From: Rotaria sp. Silwood1
Lineage: Eukaryota > Rotifera > Eurotatoria > Philodinida > Philodinidae
Reading direction: 5' to 3'
DNA: 64,000 bases
Assembly: GCA_905250075.1 (NCBI GenBank)
Contig: CAJNOP010000011.1
Coordinates: forward strand, 3,465,957-3,529,956
A program made the position numbers and the translations under genes. Of the stretch, positions 1-11,817 are shown piece after piece (the first letter of the stretch is position 1; each line of letters begins with the position of its first letter). The notes below the pieces were generated by a model, which made no database searches, had not been told where the DNA came from, and was given only the letters and a program-made list of their open reading frames with translations.

Positions 1-1428
1 CTTGATAAAATATGCATCATTTTTTTAGTAATGTGAAATTTTACTTATTCTAATAGTATATTTTGTAGACAATGGAATATTCGATAGTAATATAGAGAAT
101 TAAAATTATTCTTAAATCCAAATTACAAAAACTCAGAATTGTACAAATATCATTTAAGATTCTTTGAAAAATTGTCCCACAGTTGTCCAAGCTTATGTCA
201 GAAGAAGATTTAGATTCTAACTTATGTCTTCTAAGTGAACGAAAGATGAGCAAACATGATTTATAAAGACTTCCATATCATAGATTAATTAATATTAATC
301 GAGTATTTATAAAGAATAGATATGATTCTTTCCATTAATTAATTAGTAAAATTCACTCTGACCACTGTGTTTCTGCGGACTTATATCAATTGATAGAGTT
401 TAAAATTCGAAGTCTTCTAGATTTCACTCTATGCCAAAGTGTCAAATAATTAAATGTTCGGAATAATAACATTATGTGTCTTGATGAATGTAGTCAGTTT
501 AATTTCAATAGCAGAGCTACATTTGACTTCATTTTTTAAACATTAATTTTGTTGATATTTAGGCTCAGAGTAGGATTCACTAGACTCAGCACTTTAAGCT
601 CTATCGACTGGTAGATGATCCAAGTAGAATAGCACTTAGAATGTGTTAGAGAGTATTTTACTTGGTTTTTCAATCTATTAATTTTAATAGTTTATTTTTA
701 AAATAAAATTTTCAGTATAACAAAACTATAGTAAATCGATGTAGTTTTAAATAAAAACCTCTATCAATATTTAACACTACATTTAAGATGATTTTTTATA
801 TAAAGAATCGTCTTCGTACAATAAGATTTAATTAAATAGTAGCATCTCATACTTCGAAGCCACAAAAGCAGAGGGTGTGTATACACACCTCCCCCAAATA
901 TTTGACAACTCTTTATTAGCATTCAATAAAACTATCAAAAGCTTTGGAATTTTTTTACTATATCTATGGGATATTTTCTTGTAGACTTCTCCCAATCTTG
1001 GTACTCTCGTGCAACTTCTATTAATATTTCATTTAAAGCCTAAATCGTATATTGTTAATTGAAATTCTTATTATAAATATATCAATTGATAATGAACTTC
1101 AAACAAATTCATTTGCCGTCGAGTAGCGTCCTCTTTACAATATATTGCAATATATTTTCTTATTGCTCAGTATTCAGTTGATTACCTAAATCAAGCAGAA
1201 TAGAGAAAAAAAAATAAATGTTTGTTAAACACAAAAATGGCGATAAGTTGATCGATTCAGTCACCTGAAACGATTGAATAAATGAATTACTCATTTCTTT
1301 TGCATGACATGATTTTTATTCATTTTATTTTTGCGTTTTTTTTAATAGATGTGACCTCATCTTTTGATGTAGGTTTTTTTGTTTTGTATTTAATCACGTA
1401 ACATCAAATTTAATAGAAAAAAAAAGAA
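1..1428. other. Upstream intergenic DNA, no gene seen
   Basis: AT-rich sequence with stop codons in all frames apart from short chance openings. It contains the 5' flank of the TAO kinase gene. The only structured element I see is a 16-bp perfect palindrome at 874-889 followed by a C run. No transposase or RNA gene is recognised. Confidence 0.6.
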
Positions 1429-4400
1429 ATGCCACTGCCTCGTTCAATTAAAGACCTTGTAGAAAACGATAGTGAATATGGTAATTTGTTTTCTAAAGAA
1501 GATCCTGAAAAATTATTTGTTGATTTACGAGAAATTGGTCATGGAAATTTTGGAGCTGTTTATTATGTAAGTTCAAATAAAACAAATCTTTATTAAAAAT
1601 AAATCTATTTATTTAGGCACGAAATTCAGAAACAAATGAAATTGTTGCAATTAAAAAAATGTCTGCTGGACGAAAACAAAATGCTGAAGTTTGTTTTATG
1701 AAATTAAAAAAAGAAATTTTTGTGTAATTTTTATTTTTTTTTTTGAAAATTTAATATCTATTTTTTAGACATGGCAAGATATTCTAAATGAAATTCGTTT
1801 TTTACGTGAACTTAATCATCGTCATTGTATAGCTTATCGGGGATGTTATTTAAAAGAATATACAACATGGCTTGCTATGGAATATTGTGTTGGTTCAGCA
1901 GCAGATCTTATTGAAGGTTAGAAAAACAAAAATAAATGATAATTGAAATTATATATAAATTTTTATTTGTTTTTTTTTTAATGAAATTTAGTTCATAAGA
2001 AACCTTTAACTGAAGGTGAAATAGCTACGATTGTATGTGATACTTTATCTGCACTTGACTATCTTCATTCAATGCATCGAATACATCGTGATATAAAAGC
2101 CGGAAATATTCTCTTAACTGAAGATGCTATCGTTAAATTAGGTAATTAAAGTCTATTAGAAATAACTTATTCGACAGAAGAAATGACAGTCTCATTATTT
2201 TTCTTTTATTAGAAGAATACTTTGTTGTTTTCTTTTAACATTTAATACAACTTACGAGGAAACCGTCTCAGATGTCGAATTTCGATTTTGATGACTTTTT
2301 TTCTCTATAGGTATTTTAATAAAAACTATAAAAAGTTTTCAGTTCCTATGATGATTTCATTCTCTATATATGCAAAGTTTCAGATTAAAATTCGATAGTT
2401 TAGTCAAATAGTCATAGAAACCTAAATTTTTCTAGGATTTATATACTGAGAAAAGGTATTAAGTTATTGAAAAAAAAAACTGAAACCGTCATTTATTCTA
2501 TCGCCTCTGTCAGATCAAATTTCATTTGTTTTTTCTCTCTTGTCAGCTGATTTTGGTTCTGCTTCATTTACAAGTCCAGCAAATAGTTTTGTCGGTACAC
2601 CGTATGTATCAAAATATATTTATTCATTTAAGACTGTAAAAAAAAAACAAAAGTTTATTTTAAATAGTTATTGGATAGCACCAGAAGTAATATTAGCTAT
2701 GGAAAATGGTCAATATGATGGAAAAGTTGATATATGGTCACTTGGTATAACTTGTATTGAACTTGGTATGTCTTCATTTAAATTAACATTCTTAATTTTG
2801 TTTTTTGTTTTTTGAAATATTTAGCTGAACGTAAACCACCATTATTTAATATGAATCCAATGTCAGCACTTTATCATATAGCACAAAATGATCCACCAAC
2901 ATTAATGATAAAAAATGAGAATCAACCAACAAATCCATCATATACAAATGATTTTATTTTATTTATAGCAATGTGTTTACAAAAAAATCCAAATAAACGA
3001 CCAACAGCTAATGAACTTCATGAGGTAAATAAAAAAAATTGAAAACTAAAATAATTCTTTTTCAAGTTTGTTTTTTTTTTTTTTTCTTTTAGACATCATT
3101 TATTAAAAGTAATAGTAATCGAGATATATTAATCAATTTAATACGTCGTACAAAAGAAGCTGTTAAAGAATTTGATAATATACGTTATCGTCGAATGAAA
3201 AAAGTTTTAATGGATAATGAAGAACAAAATACATCAAATACAAATATTAGTCAAACAAATGATTTTATTAATATTGATGTTGATAGTTCAAGTAATATTC
3301 AAAATGATATTTTAGTAAGAAGAAATATTTAAAAAAAAGATAAAGATTTTTCTATTTAATTATTATTACTTATATAGGATGATCCAACATTAGATGATGA
3401 TGATGATACACAAAGTGTAGATTTTCTATCTCGAAGTAATCGTATGCAATTAAATGATGATAATGAAAGTTTAAATTCAAGTCGTTCAAGTCTTCAACAA
3501 CCACCAGCAGCTGTATTTAAAGGTGTCATTATAACAAAACCAATATCAACAACATCTCAACCAATAAATAATCCAATTTATACAGGAATGCCAGCTAATA
3601 TTAATAATCTTAATCGACATTTATCAGGTACTGATATAACCTTACCATCAAATGTTAATCAACCATCACCATTACAAAGTAATATTAATGAATCAAATGT
3701 ACAAATGAGAAATAATGTAAGAGATTTTATATTTTTTTTTTCTTTTATTCTGAAAAAAACATGTCGAGCTATCAAACATAATTAAGTTTCTGTTTTTTTA
3801 TATTATGCGTTATTAGTATTATATAAAAGAGTATGTTTATAATTAGAACATTTTTCTTCTAGACATTGAACTTTTCTTCTGTCAAAAGAGTAGGAAATTA
3901 ATAAAAAAAAGATTCACAAAGAATAAATGAACTATATTTTGAAAACATCATGAGAGAGAGATCTTAAAAACTTTTTTTAGGCGTTTATCAGAATGTAAAA
4001 ACGCTTCAATGGGAATTATATGGTTAAAATAAGAACCGTTGGGTTAGTTCCAGACTCGATCAATAGGAAATTTTCATAATCCAAATTTGAGTAAGTCAAG
4101 ATCAGCCATCCATATAGAACATGAATTATAATTTATATTAATCTTGTAGAATCTAGTCTCATCTCATGTTACCTTCTATTTTATTATAACTTCTTCAATT
4201 ACTTTTTCTTTCATTCTAGTTAACCTACTAATAATTTTAGAACTAAAGCGAATATGACAACAACTTCCGATTGATGTATTAACAATTTTAATTAAACAGG
4301 AATATTCGAAATTGATGATTTTCTTTTTTTTTTAAATTAAGTCTAATCTTCTTAGAGTTCGATAAGTCTAAGTCATACTCGTAATATTCTCAATTAAATT

Positions 4401-7400
4401 ATTCTAATCCGAATCTAATAGTCACTCCGAACATATAATATCCTTTCTCTTTTCTATTAGTTATACTATGCAACTAGTTTCTCCGACAATTTTAATCATA
4501 ATCAATTTATAATTAGCTTTTAGCATTGATTTCAATGATTTTCAATTATTATTATTATTATTATTTCTTAAAATTTTTGAATAATTAATTTTTATATAAT
4601 TTCAGTTGAAAACATCTGATCCATCATCATCACGTCATAATCATCAATCTCTTACTGAATTTTCTACAATAAAAACTTCACGTATTGTTATACGTGAACA
4701 ACGTGAACATGATCAAGATGATCAACAACTTGAACAATTTCGTGGTTATAAACAAATGAGACATCAACATCAAAAACAACTTAAACAGGTTTCTATTTCT
4801 TTCATTATTTATTTCTTATATAAATGTAAATATAAAATAGTTTGAAGAACGATGTCGAAATGAAAAAATTGAATTACGTTCAAAACTTGAACGTGAATAT
4901 AATATATTTCAAGAACAAGTTAATATAGATAATAATCGTTTATTAGAAAAACATCGTAAAGAATTAGCTGATCGAGTTAAATATAATCAAAATCATATGA
5001 AAACCTTAGAACGTCAACATGATGAAGATTTAGAAAATGAACTTAAACGTTTTCATCAAGAACAAACAAAACAATATAAAATAAAAAAAGAAGAATTTAA
5101 AAAAGTAAAATAAAAAAATTTAAAAAGTTGTTTTTATGTATTTTTATTTGTTTTAAGCAAATATTAAGTTCAACAATGTTAACAAAAAATGAAAAAGAAG
5201 ATGAAATTCGTCGATTAAAAGATGATTTACAATTAAAATTTCGTAATGATGAACAAAAATTACGAACACAATTAATACATAATTATACAGTTAGACGATT
5301 ACAAACAAAACGACAAAAATTATTATTATTACATACTCTTGAAAGAAATTTATTTGAAGAAGTTTGTTTAAATTATTAAACAGAAATAAAAAAAAAAAAA
5401 CGAATGATTTTTTTTTTATCTTATTTTAGAAATGTACAAAAAGTATGGATATCATTGTACAACGACATGTACTACTTAAAAAACATCATGAACAAACAAA
5501 AGATGTTGAACTTCGACAATTAACTAATCTACATAAGTAATTACAAATTAATAGAATTAGATGGATCAAATTTTTTATTAAATATGACATAGAATATGTT
5601 GATTTCTATCATAATACGACAATGTTATTGAAATGATGCAAAGATTATGATTTTTTTCTATAAAAGTGCAGAATCTTATAGAATTAATTCTTCAGATAAC
5701 TCCATAGAGAACTTTAAAATCCTTATAATAACAACATACAGATCTCATTAAATCTAATATTTGATTTGTAACATTAGAGCTTTATGAATAACAATAGTTC
5801 CATTAAATAATAATGCTTCTAGGATTCATATAGGATATTATGAAATTCTGTTTGAGTTCATTTTATTCTAAAAAGTTGTTGATGTAGAGATTTTATAAAT
5901 TCTCGAGTAATTTCTTGTTTGTCTTTGATATTCTTGCATAAGTGTATCTCATGATGATGATGTGTTATATGAGGAAATTAAGTGAAAACGAAAATAGATG
6001 ATCGTACACATTAAAAGTTGCACAAAAGATCAAAACGTACATATATACGTTTTTCATCACCAAAAGGTTGAATATTATTTTTAATAATATATATTTACCT
6101 TGAAGAAAATGAGTAATTAGAATTCAAATAATACTCTAGCTTAAAAAATGCATTTTTCAAGATTATTTCTGTATTATTGAATAATATCTTATAACAAGAA
6201 CTTACAAAGAGAAAACTACTCAAGTGTGACGTACTGACATATATCAGTTTTTATAACTCTTTGAAACTAGAAAAGAATCATTCTTTCTATGCTATTTTTC
6301 TTCAATTCTGATGTACCGTGAGTATTTATCAATAACTTAGTAATGCAAATAAATATACATTGTGAGTGAATATACATGAAAAGAATCGAACTAGAAAATT
6401 TTTACTTTGGAATTTTGTCTATAGATAAATCTTATACTGAATTGACATTCTTGAAAATTTCAGTTGAAAAGAATGTGATATTCTTAAGATAATAACTTTT
6501 CGAAAAAAAAATGATTCAAATGTCCCGAAAAAACATCTAAAATTTGACTGTTCTATAACTCAATACCTCGTGAAAATAGGACATTTTTTTTTTGGCTAAA
6601 ATTTCTCGAAATGTCAATTTAGCATGAATTTAATCTATTGAAAAAATTTCAAGTTAAAATTCTTTAGTTCAATTTTTTTATGTATGTCTCTAGTGTCACA
6701 GGTAGAAAAACTATTCAAAGATTCTTAACTCGAGAAACATAACGACGTATGAGTAGAAATCCTTTAATCTCATTTACTTATATGCATTCAATTCAATATG
6801 ACACGTTACACTTTTGAACTTTAAGAGCTTGTCGAATAAGAAATTTTTGGATTATGCCTTTTCGTAGATATTTAAAATTCTTATTGTATGCAACGTCATT
6901 AAGATATTAGATTTCTATTGTTTATGAAATTATGTGTTTTTGTTATTTAATCTTTAATTGTTAATGCCAATGTCAACAGCAATCTCGATATACATAACAT
7001 TCTAGAATTACTATTCCCTATGGTTAACCTTATAGATAGAACTCATAGGAATACAAAAAAAAAAGGCTTTATCTCCTTGAATTATACAAACTACTATTTA
7101 GAATAGAGAGAGAGTTACACCCCGAAGATGTAAAATTTTTTTTTTCATTTAAATAATCTATTTTTGATTTTTAAACTATTTAACTAAATTAAATTAACAT
7201 AAGATTATTCATTTTTAAATTTTATCATACAATAATAAACTTTTATGCATTATATCTCTCACGAATATTCAGCTTTTCTTCTAAGTAATTTATGAAATAT
7301 TAATATTGTTCTTTGTTTTTTAGAATGCGAAATGATTTTACACATAAACAACATCAAACTGAAATAATGAATTTTAATGAATATAGTAATCGTCGTCAAA

Positions 7401-10400
7401 AAGAATTAATTAAACGACATGCATTAAATCAAAAACAATTTCCAAAAAATATTAAAGTAAAATAGAAAATCTTATAGAAAAATAAATTTCAATTTAAAAA
7501 AAATATTTTTCTTTCAGATTAAACAAGCTGAAATAAAACGTCAATATAAAGAAGCATATAATGCTCAATCTCAACAATATAAAGCATTAAAAGACAAAAT
7601 ACGTCAAGAATATATGTATTCAACATCAAGTCAATCACGTGAAGAACTTGATTCAAAATTAAAAACTATTAAAGATGAACAACGAAGAAAATTTGATATG
7701 CTTTATCTACATTTTGAAGAAGCAGTACAAAAAATGCTTGATCAACAAAATGTAAGAAAAAAATTCAATTGAAGAATTTCTTTATTAATTTTTTTTTTTG
7801 TTTGTTTTTCAAGATAAAACTTAATTCTGATCAAGAACGTGAACGTAATTCATTGAAAATAACACTTGATGAAGATCATCATAATTTACTTCAATTACAA
7901 GAAGAAAGTTATCGTCGAATGGAACAACAACATGCTGATGAAAGACGACAATTAGAACGAAATATTGAAGATCGTTTAAGAAAACTTAATGAACAGGTAT
8001 TTTTTTTTATTAATTGTAAATATTAAGACAAGATCTTGATTAAGAAAATCTATAACAAAATAACTCAACTTTTTTTTTCAAAATTTTATGGGTTGTTAAA
8101 TATTCTAATTGAGCTAGATTACTATCAGAAATTAATTCCGAGATAATCACATGGAATCTGCACGAATCCTAACTAATGTCGGCGTCAGAAATAGATGAAG
8201 AAAACTCTAGAACGAATATCTCGAGAACAGTAGTAACTAGAGACCTGTGGTTTTCACCATTGAAAAGAACGATGTCGGTGGCATCGATCGACATAAAATT
8301 CATTAGGTTCGGAGAGTTCTTTCATGGATAATTTTGGATTGGCATTTTGTTCACTGCCTTTTTTCATCAGTTTTCAGAGGAATTTTAACCCAAATTATGC
8401 CAAAATGTAGCCCGAGACACTATATATTCCTATGAAAATTATCATGTTCTTTAGAAGCCTCATCGAAGGAAAACGTTGAAAAGATAATAAAAAATTGTGA
8501 AAATTTTAGCTTGAACACGAGGTGTTTGGGGGCTACATTTTGATATAATTTGGGTTAAAATTCCTCTGAAAACTGATGAAAAAAGGCAGTGAACAAAATG
8601 CCAATCCAAAATTATCCATGAAAGAACTCTCTGAACCTAACGAATTTTATGTCGATCAATGCCCCCGACATCGTTCTTTCAATAGTGAAAGTCGCAGGTC
8701 TCTAGTTACTACTGTTCTCGAGATATTCGTTCTAGAGTTTTCTCCATCTATTTCTGGCGCCGACATTAGTTGTATTCAGCAGTGGCAGAATTCATCACAA
8801 GCAGAATTTTAGAATTTTACTATTTCATTACATTTGTCTTCTACCCTTATATACTTCATTTTATACTCTTCCCCCCCTACAAAATCAAAGTTCTGCTGAG
8901 AATTATATTTTTTCAGCCGAATTTTGTTAGAATTTTGATTAAAAGCAGACTTTTGTTTTAACATTATACACAATGATATATGTACATCCATCCTTCAAAA
9001 ACAAAATTCTGCTGAGAATTATATTTTATCCAGCAGCATTGTGTTAGAATTTTAATTCCAAGCAGAATTATGCTTTATCATATACGTACTCTTATATACA
9101 CATCTTCCCTTCAAGAAACAAAATTCTGTTGAGAATTATATTTTTTCAGCAGAATTTTGTTAGAACCTTCATTGCAAGCAGAATTGTGCTTTATCATATA
9201 CACAATGATATATGTACATCCCCCCTTCAAAAACAAAATTCTGCTGAGAATTATATTTTGTCAGCAGAATTTCGTTAGAACTTTGATTCCAAGCAGAATT
9301 TTGTTTTANNNNNNNNNNNNNNNNNNNNNNNNNNNNNNNNNNNNNNNNNNNNNNNNNNNNNNNNNNNNNNNNNNNNNNNNNNNNNNNNNNNNNNNNNNNN
9401 NNNNNNNNNNNNNNNNNNNNNNNNNNNNNNNNNNNNNNNNNNNNNNNNNNNNNNNNNNNNNNNNNNNNNNNNNNNNNNNNNNNNNNNNNNNNNNNNNNNN
9501 NNNNNNNNNNNNNNNNNNNNNNNNNNNNNNNNNNNNNNNNNNNNNNNNNNNNNNNNNNNNNNNNNNNNNNNNNNNNNNNNNNNNNNNNNNNNNNNNTTTG
9601 TTTTTGAAGGGGGATGTACATATATCATTGTGTATATGATAAAATAAAATTCTGCTTGAAATCAAAATTCTAACGAAATTCTGCTGAAAAAATATAATTC
9701 TCAGCATAATTTTATTTTTTGAAGGGGAAATGTGTATATAAGATGTGCATGTATGAAGGTGTATATGATAAAGCACAATTCTGCTTGAAATCATAATTCT
9801 AACACAATTCTGTTGGGAAAATATAATTCTCAGCAGAACGTTGATTTTGAAAAGGAGATGTGTACCTATGATTGTGTATACCATTATAAGAATTATGTTA
9901 ATAGAAGAACAATTCGTATTTGTATTATGATAAATTTATATACAATAGAGAATTCTAAAATTCTGCTTGTGAGAATTTTGCCACCCCTCGTTGTATTAGG
10001 CTTTTATAAGTCCAGAATATCAGATAAGCTCACTTTCATATCCTGGATATGCTCTATAGTACATGTAAACGTTTATCTCGACTCTAGTGAGATTCTTTGT
10101 AATGGTATGCATTCGTAAACAGTAATCGTACCATATCTTTTTTAGGTATGCATTGAAGACGCTTTATAAAGTATATTGATAACATCAGTCAAACATACGT
10201 AGTTGTAATTTGTACGCTAGAGTAATTGAAATTATATATAAAGTTCGAATAATGATGCGTATCTTCAATCTCATTGAAAATAGAGAATGAAAAGACCATG
10301 AAAAAAAAAAACTCAATAACAAATTCGTGTAAACAATAAATAGTAGACTTAAATATGGTCATTTTAGCGTTAATATTATCCAGTATTGGGATGTTTTCTG

Positions 10401-11310
10401 GTTCTCAAGGGATCACAAGACGTATGTGGTCGAAAGAAAATTTAAATTAATAAAACATTATGAATTCTTTTGGCATAAGAAATGTAGGTGTAAGTTCTAG
10501 TCTATCTACTCTTCACCTACATTCAACCTAAACACATTATTATTCTTTTCGACCAACTGTACAGGATACACTTGATAATTTTTTTTTTAACAGAAGATCC
10601 AATAGATTAATTTGCTTGAATAAAAATGCTTAGTAATGTTCAAGGACAATAACGAACGTGAATGTTCGAGACTTTTTTCTTTTTTAAATAAATATTAAAG
10701 CTCGTAACATTATTTATGTTTATCTTAGTATCAATAGTTTAAACAATTCATGCATCGAAAATTTGTCGTAGACACATGAATTAATTATCATGCTTAGATA
10801 AATATAAACAAAGATAACTTGAAATGTTTTCGATATGTTTTTTTTTTTGAAAAGAATGATAAAGGATCTTAATAAATAATAGAATAAAATATATAGGTAT
10901 CATTGTTTTTTTTGCATAAATTCATATCTTAGTTTAACTTTATTATAATGTTGATAAATTATTAACAAATAAATTTGATTTAGATGCAACATGAATTAGC
11001 TGAATATAATGAAGATCGTACTCGACAAAATTCAATACTTGTAGAAAAACAACGAGGTGAATTATTACAATTAGATAATGAAATAACAAAATTAGGTATT
11101 AATATTGCTGATTTAACTGATACAATGCAAAATATACATTATTATACTGCTAATGCAGCTGTTCAATTATCTCCACATGATAAACAATTATTAACAAGAA
11201 ATTCTCAACATAATAATCGTGCATCAATGATTAGTTTACAACATTCAAATAGTTCAAATTCCTTTATTTCAAATACAACGAATGGTAATGGAACAACAAC
11301 ACATAAGTAA
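1429..11310 (+). CDS. TAOK: TAO-family STE20 serine/threonine kinase (17 exons)
   Basis: Cytoplasmic MAP3K of the TAO (thousand-and-one) family, known to act upstream of p38/JNK and Hippo signalling and on microtubules. Exons: 1429-1566, 1617-1688, 1769-1916, 1992-2141, 2547-2601, 2668-2765, 2825-3024, 3093-3314, 3378-3716, 4606-4788, 4841-5104, 5158-5361, 5430-5536, 7324-7456, 7518-7751, 7814-7996, 10984-11310. They sum to 1,018 codons, close to vertebrate TAOK1 (about 1,000). The N-terminus [19 protein letters not shown] is diagnostic for TAO kinases. Visible kinase motifs: glycine loop GHGNFGAV near residue 37, lysine in VAIKKM near 59, catalytic HRDIKAGN with Asp near 153, DFG near 171-173, then GTPYWIAPEV. 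A Ser/Asn-rich linker follows. The C-terminal half is charged coiled coil with the TAO-specific [13 protein letters not shown]. Introns 13 (1.8 kb) and 16 (3 kb) are unusually large. Which paralogue it corresponds to cannot be told. Confidence 0.95.
5537..7323 (+). other. Large TAOK intron 13, no embedded gene seen
   Basis: A 1.8-kb intron with GT and AG ends that join the split lysine codon of the coiled coil in frame. The interior is AT-rich with no sustained open frame and no clear inverted repeat. I see nothing else in it. Confidence 0.6.
8171..8773. repeat. Fold-back element, arms about 245 bp, in TAOK intron
   Basis: Left arm 8171-8418 and right arm 8522-8773 are reverse complements with few mismatches, separated by about 100 bp. 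The outer ends read ACTAATGTCGGCG and its complement. The open frame at 8576-8812 lies within the right arm and is a chance frame, not a protein I recognise. No transposase is present. The element resembles a non-autonomous inverted-repeat (MITE or Foldback-type) transposon. Its internal core (8242-8270 and 8673-8700) is shared with palindromes near 57.3-57.8, 58.6, 61.5-62.0 and 62.6 kb. Confidence 0.85.
8769..8776 (+). repeat. Left 8-bp target-site duplication GTTGTATT
   Basis: GTTGTATT lies immediately before the CAG-starting left end of the hAT-like element and recurs exactly after its right end at 9990-9997. An 8-bp duplication is the hallmark of hAT insertion. Confidence 0.85.
8880..9308 (+). 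repeat. Tandem array of about 115-bp units (left half)
   Basis: Four copies of a unit containing TTCTGCTGAGAATTATATTT begin near 8891, 9005, 9124 and 9238 (spacings 114, 119, 114). Each unit carries CAAAATTCTGCTG followed after about 15 bases by the complementary CAGCAGAATTTTG, so each can form a short hairpin. Units differ by scattered substitutions. Confidence 0.85.
9309..9596. other. Assembly gap (288 N)
   Basis: A run of 288 Ns lies where the head-to-head satellite arrays meet. The true length and content are unknown; a collapsed palindrome or array is the likely reason. Open frames drawn through the Ns are artefacts. Confidence 0.99.
9597..9860 (-). repeat. Tandem array of the 115-bp unit, inverted (right half)
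   Basis: At least two copies of the unit seen left of the gap, here as the reverse complement: ATATAATTCTCAGCA recurs near 9692 and 9818. The array orientation flips across the gap. Confidence 0.85.
9990..9997 (+). repeat. Right 8-bp target-site duplication GTTGTATT
   Basis: Exact copy of 8769-8776, directly following the terminal GCCACCCCTC of the hAT-like element. Confidence 0.85.
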
Positions 11311-11817
11311 TACATATATATATAAATATGGAATATTAATATTTTTATTTTGTGAATACAGTGATTCTTATTTTCATTGTTGTTGTTTTTTTTTTTGTTT
11401 ATTCGAGTTCAAATTCAGGTCAATGTTTTCTTTTTTCTTCCGTGTTTTTTTTTTTGTTTTTTGTATAAAGTAATATCTTTCGTTTTTCTTATTTGTTGCA
11501 ATCAGATTGTGTGTTTTGTCCATCTTTTGTTTTAATCTATTGACTTTATTTCTTGCAGTTCTTATTCTATCTAAACATTTTTTTTTCTCGGTTGCTTTGA
11601 TTTATATATGTATACACTATTTTTCTAACAGATCTTCTCTGATATTGAAACCTTCAAAACAAACAATAATATTACGAGATAATAAGAAAAGAGAAGAACA
11701 ATAATAAGATTTTTTTTTGATTCTGATTTTTTTTAATATATATATATATAAATATTATAATTCATGATTTAATTTTAGATCTTTTCTTTTTTTGGCATTT
11801 AACTATATACATATATT
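11311..11817 (+). other. Intergenic spacer between TAOK and NDFIP
   Basis: A 507-bp T-rich spacer between two genes on the same strand. It must hold the kinase 3' UTR and the promoter or trans-splice region of the next gene. No element can be pinpointed. Confidence 0.5.

Larger units (their letters stand above)
8777..9989. mobile_element. hAT-like non-autonomous element with internal inverted satellite arrays
   Basis: The left end starts CAGCAGTGGCAGAATTC; the complement of the right end reads GAGGGGTGGCAAAATTC. The inverted ends then share CACAAGCAGAATTTTAGAATT. An identical 8-bp duplication flanks the element. hAT transposons typically have 8-bp duplications and ends close to CAGNGGTGGC, so the class assignment is well supported. 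No transposase frame is present. The interior is a tandem array of a 115-bp unit that runs in one orientation left of the N gap and in the opposite orientation to its right, making the whole element a palindrome. It lies at the outer edge of the 8171-8773 fold-back. Confidence 0.8.
7997..10983 (+). other. TAOK intron 16, carries nested mobile elements
   Basis: A 3-kb intron between in-frame coiled-coil exons. It carries a fold-back element (8171-8773) and, beside it, a hAT-like element with an internal satellite and an assembly gap (8777-9989). The remainder (9998-10983) is plain AT-rich DNA with no feature I can support. The donor at 7997 and acceptor ending at 10983 are intact, so the insertions need not break the gene. 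Confidence 0.8.

Noticed and set aside
8576-8812. 78-codon frame in the TAOK intron
   Set aside because: It lies within the right arm of a fold-back; the inverted left arm gives no matching protein and no domain is visible.
9157-9884. Long open frames spanning the N gap on both strands
   Set aside because: They are open only because the Ns carry no stops; the flanking sequence is a non-coding satellite.
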